A stretch of 6,712 bases of DNA from positions 1-6,712 of the forward strand of contig QMQL01000046.1 in assembly GCA_003650505.1 (NCBI GenBank), in the 5' to 3' direction. Shown here piece after piece: positions 4,355-6,712 of the stretch. The notes beneath the pieces are model-generated. The model ran no database searches. It worked only from the letters and a program-made list of their open reading frames with translations, and had not been told where the DNA came from. The translations under genes and the position numbers were made by a program. This DNA is from Candidatus Acetothermia bacterium (GTDB lineage Bacteria; Bipolaricaulota; Bipolaricaulia; UBA7950; UBA9294). Each line of letters opens with the position of its first letter. Within the stretch, counting starts at the first letter, position 1.

Positions 4355-6097
4355 TCAGCCGAGGACCTCGTCGATCTCCTCGGCCGGGATGTCCCAGACG
4401 GCGTCGTGCGGCGGGAGCTTCTCGCGGGTCATGAACTCGGGGAGCCGGTCGTCGAGCTCGGTGAACCCGGCCCTCCGGTTGAAGTCGCGCTCGATGTCGA
4501 TGATCTCCTTCCCGATCCGGGCGGCATCGTCGAGCTTCCAGTCCGTGCCGAGTACCCCGTTGCACTCCTCGATCACCCCTTCGAATCCGCTCGCGATGTC
4601 GAGGATGGCGAACGCTATGAACAGGCAGTGGCCGGTCGAGTCGAGGAACGCCGTCGCGTACTGGAAGTTCCGCGCCACCTCGGCCTTGTCCGGGTTGAGC
4701 GGGTCGAGCTTCCCGGATACCCCGAGGATCTCCGGGGCGATCGTGTAGCCCGAGGTGTGATCGGCCCCCATCGTCGAGACGGCGTAGGTCATCCCGATCC
4801 CCTTGATCGCCCGCGGCTCGTAGGCCGGCATGTTCTGCCCCTTCACGTGCGGGACCCGCTCGACCCCGAACGCCTTCCCGGTCGTCAGCGCTCCCGCGCC
4901 GAGGATCCTCCCGAGTGGGGTCGCCTCCCCGATCTCGTGGATCAGCTTGATCGCACCCGCGCCGTCACCGAACGGGATCAGACCCCCGTCCATCGCCACG
5001 GCGATCGCTCCCCCGATCTCGATCGTGTCGAGGCCGTACTCGTTGCAGAGGAGGTTCATCTCGGCGATCCGGTCGAGATCGTCGATCCCGCAGTTGGCGC
5101 CGAGCGCCCAGTCCGATTCGTACTCGATGCACGATGTGTGCTCGCTCCCGTCCGGGCGATGCCAGGTGTTCGAGCAGCCGATGATGCACCCGGGTGAGCA
5201 GGCATGGTTGTAGATTTCCTCCCCGGTCCGCTCCTTGTTCCCGGCGAAGATCGCCTCCCCTGCGATCCTCTCCGCCCCCTCGAACCTCCCCTCGCGGAAG
5301 TTCCGGGTCGGGAGGGCGCCGGCCTCGTTTATTATGTTGACCAGAACAGCCGTCCCGTAGGTGTTGAGCGCCCCCTTCGGCTTCGTTATGTCGTGGCTCG
5401 TAAGGGCCTCGGTCAGCTTCTTCCGCCCCGTGTCGAACAGGTCCTTGTCGGCGAGAGTGACCCCGGGGGCGTTCGTGTCGTCGAGGACGATCGCCTTTAT
5501 CCCCTTGCTCCCCATCACCGCGCCGAGCCCTCCCCGGCCGGAGTAGCGGCTCGGCCTCCCCTCCTGATCGCTGAAGCAGATACCGGCGGCGGCCATCCGA
5601 TGCTCGCCAGCGACCCCGATCGCGCAGATGTCGATCCTATCCTTGTCCCCATACCGCTTGTAAAGATCCGCATAGACCTCGGATAGCCGCTTTCCGACCC
5701 AGGGATCGGCCGGCTCGAACTTCACCCCATCGGCACCGACCCTGATCAGCCAGAGGGGACCGCCGCTCGGTTCCCCCTCGACGATGATCGCCCGGATCCC
5801 GAGCCGGGCGAGCCTCCTCCCCCAGCCGGTCCCGGCGTTCGACTCCTTTATCGTCCCCGTCAGTGGGGACTTCCCGCCGACCGATATCCGCGATGACGTC
5901 GGCGCAGCGGTCCCGGCCACGATCCCCGGCGAGAATACGAGCTTGTTTCTCGGCCCGAGGGGATGGCAATCCGGCGGGACCTCATCGTGGATTATCGACG
6001 AGGTCAGCCAGCGGCCGGCCCGCCCCTTGTACCGGTCCGGGACCGGCTCGAACGCCGCCGTCTTACCCGTCATGTCGATCCGAAGGAACCTCTCCAT
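4355..6097 (-). CDS. aor: Tungsten-containing aldehyde:ferredoxin oxidoreductase family protein
   Basis: The 580 residues form a full-length AOR-family enzyme, which oxidises aldehydes to carboxylic acids (or runs in reverse) using a bis-pterin tungsten cofactor and one [4Fe-4S] cluster, with ferredoxin as usual partner. It is cytosolic, with no Tat or Sec signal. The N-terminal domain opens with FLRIDMTGK (4-12) and includes SRISVGGKSPLTGTIKESNAG (69-89). The pterin-contacting RGGLGAVMGSKGIKAI is at 188-203. Cluster ligands are C300, C304 and C308, plus C491 in LDSTGHC (485-491). YGLDTIEIGG (354-363) and GADHTSGYT (444-452) are further family signatures. Substrate cannot be assigned. The start is the ATG complementing 6095-6097, chosen for its AOR-type N-terminus and a GAGGAGGT ribosome site 6 nt upstream; the frame stays open 59 codons further, but that stretch has no AOR similarity and crosses the promoter region. 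Downstream are two MoaD-like genes; no separate ferredoxin-like or flavin subunit gene is nearby. Confidence 0.95.
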   Translation of the reverse strand: MERFLRIDMTGKTAAFEPVPDRYKGRAGRWLTSSIIHDEVPPDCHPLGPRNKLVFSPGIVAGTAAPTSSRISVGGKSPLTGTIKESNAGTGWGRRLARLGIRAIIVEGEPSGGPLWLIRVGADGVKFEPADPWVGKRLSEVYADLYKRYGDKDRIDICAIGVAGEHRMAAAGICFSDQEGRPSRYSGRGGLGAVMGSKGIKAIVLDDTNAPGVTLADKDLFDTGRKKLTEALTSHDITKPKGALNTYGTAVLVNIINEAGALPTRNFREGRFEGAERIAGEAIFAGNKERTGEEIYNHACSPGCIIGCSNTWHRPDGSEHTSCIEYESDWALGANCGIDDLDRIAEMNLLCNEYGLDTIEIGGAIAVAMDGGLIPFGDGAGAIKLIHEIGEATPLGRILGAGALTTGKAFGVERVPHVKGQNMPAYEPRAIKGIGMTYAVSTMGADHTSGYTIAPEILGVSGKLDPLNPDKAEVARNFQYATAFLDSTGHCLFIAFAILDIASGFEGVIEECNGVLGTDWKLDDAARIGKEIIDIERDFNRRAGFTELDDRLPEFMTREKLPPHDAVWDIPAEEIDEVLG

Positions 6098-6103
6098 CGT
6101 CTT

Positions 6104-6111
6104 ACCTCCTC
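6104..6111 (-). promoter_or_regulatory. Strong Shine-Dalgarno that fixes the aor start
   Basis: GAGGAGGT on the minus strand lies 6 nt upstream of the aor ATG. It is the best ribosome site in the window. It decides against the longer frame that begins at 6274. Confidence 0.85.
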
Positions 6112-6143
6112 GCTTGCGATCGTCTGAGTAGTGACTCGCCCAT

Positions 6144-6172
6144 ATCCTATACCCCCAGGGGGCGTAAGCCAA
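6144..6172 (-). promoter_or_regulatory. Putative promoter of the aor operon
   Basis: On the minus strand, TTGGCT (complement of 6167-6172), a 17-nt spacer and TAGGAT (complement of 6144-6149) form a moderate -35/-10 pair. The predicted start is near 6137, giving a leader of about 40 nt. A perfect C5-N-G5 palindrome fills most of the spacer, which suggests regulation. Confidence 0.4.
6152..6162. repeat. Perfect palindrome CCCCCAGGGGG inside the aor promoter spacer
   Basis: Five C, one A and five G form an 11-bp inverted repeat between the predicted -35 and -10 of the aor operon. Its position fits a repressor or activator site. No known regulator is assigned, and the arms are low-complexity. 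Confidence 0.4.
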
Positions 6173-6267
6173 CAGGAGAGCCTTTTCGCGGCAGGAAGAC
6201 CCGAAGCGGGGGAAGGCGCGGGGGTTAGCGTTCCTGTACAATCGGCGCTCAAGGAATGGAGGGAGGA

Positions 6268-6712
6268 ATGACAAGCAGAATCGAGAGGATAGTCGGAAGG
6301 GAGATCCTCGACTCCCGGGGGAACCCGACGGTCGAGGCCGACGTGTTCACGACCGATGGGATGTTCCGCGCCTCGGCCCCGTCAGGGGCGTCGACCGGGA
6401 GCTTTGAGGCGATCGAGAAGAGGGACGGAGGATCGCGCTACGGGGGGAAGGGGGTCCAAAGGGCGGTCGAGGCGATAAACGAGGTGATCGCCCCGGCCCT
6501 CGTCGGCTATGACCCGGCCGATCAGGAGGCGATCGACCGGAGGATGATCGAGCTCGACGGGACGGAGAACAAGGGGAACCTCGGTGGTAACGCGATCGTC
6601 GCCGTATCGATCGCCGCGGCGAAGGCCGGTGCGGGAGCAAAGGGAGTCCCTGTCTATGAGCACCTCGCCGGGCTCTCCGGCCGGAAGGGGGCGGTCCTTC
6701 CGATCCCGCAGA
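6268..6712 (+). CDS. eno: Enolase (partial, N-terminal 148 residues)
   Basis: Enolase is a cytosolic glycolytic and gluconeogenic enzyme that interconverts 2-phosphoglycerate and phosphoenolpyruvate with Mg2+. The visible part covers the N-terminal domain and the start of the barrel: REILDSRGNPTVEADV (11-26), the mobile active-site loop SGASTGSFEA (39-48), RYGGKGV (57-63), ELDGTENKGNLGGNAI (95-110) with Gly where many enolases have Ala, then VSIAAAKA (113-120) and LPIPQ (144-148), where the window ends. The catalytic Glu, Lys and metal-binding Asp residues lie beyond the edge. The ATG at 6268 has GGAGG at 6258-6262 with 5 nt spacing. Another in-frame ATG at 6256 would add four residues (MEGG) that are merely the translated ribosome site. 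TACAAT at 6237-6242 could be the -10, but no good -35 sits upstream. The gene is divergent from aor. Confidence 0.96.
   Translation, partial: MTSRIERIVGREILDSRGNPTVEADVFTTDGMFRASAPSGASTGSFEAIEKRDGGSRYGGKGVQRAVEAINEVIAPALVGYDPADQEAIDRRMIELDGTENKGNLGGNAIVAVSIAAAKAGAGAKGVPVYEHLAGLSGRKGAVLPIPQ

Noticed and set aside
3980..5197. A 405-codon open frame on the plus strand
   Set aside because: It is antisense to aor and the first MoaD-like gene. Its translation is a monotonous mix of R, E, P, D, V and L with no recognisable motif, as expected for the mirror of GC-rich codons.
6098..6274. A 59-residue N-terminal extension of the aor frame
   Set aside because: AOR-family proteins begin near MERFLRIDMTG. 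A strong ribosome site precedes that ATG, and the extension overlaps the predicted promoter and the start of eno.

Overview
The window is a compact, GC-rich stretch (roughly 60-65% G+C by eye) of bacterial chromosome carrying ordinary housekeeping genes around one catabolic or redox operon. A tungsten-type aldehyde:ferredoxin oxidoreductase with molybdopterin-type sulfur carriers suggests an anaerobe, perhaps thermophilic. Codon choice favours ATC, CTC, GGG, AGG and GTC, GATC tetramers are very frequent, and intergenic space is minimal. A lineage such as Bipolaricaulota, Chloroflexota or a deep Firmicutes relative would fit, but this is a guess; the sequence alone does not fix the phylum.

Layout, left to right. 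(1) 1-567, minus: the N-terminal 189 residues of a secreted peptidase C39-like protein, running off the left edge. (2) 568-669: a divergent intergenic region with two mirrored promoter-like elements and many GAAC/GTTC motifs. (3) 670-2099, plus: rsmD (16S rRNA guanine-N2 methyltransferase) followed by surE (survival protein nucleotidase). (4) 2058-2333, minus: a 91-residue single-domain GDT1/UPF0016 membrane protein whose 3' end overlaps that of surE by 42 bp. (5) 2334-2473: a second divergent promoter region. (6) 2474-2845, plus: a membrane-anchored ComEA-like double helix-hairpin-helix protein whose stop codon abuts the stop of the convergent gene. (7) 2846-6097, minus: an apparent operon read right to left, consisting of the tungsten aldehyde oxidoreductase, a MoaD-like beta-grasp protein without a C-terminal Gly-Gly, a MoaD/ThiS-like protein that ends in Gly-Gly-Gly, and a queuosine-salvage glycosidase (Qng1/DUF2419). 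(8) 6098-6267: a divergent intergenic region with a promoter-like element and a palindrome. (9) 6268-6712, plus: the first 148 residues of enolase, running off the right edge.

The most cohesive unit is the aor operon. The oxidoreductase stop is immediately followed by the ATG of the first beta-grasp gene, and that gene's stop overlaps the GTG of the second, so the three are probably translated together. The Gly-Gly carrier plausibly supplies sulfur for the tungstopterin cofactor. The carrier without Gly-Gly cannot work by the standard thiocarboxylate route and may act as an accessory or structural partner. qng1 lies 40 nt further downstream and is probably co-transcribed, with no obvious functional link. 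I saw no RNA gene, CRISPR array, insertion sequence or convincing intrinsic terminator. No stretch longer than 300 bases lacks a gene. The remaining genes look like conserved single-function genes, and I do not see a clearly new defence or mobile system here.
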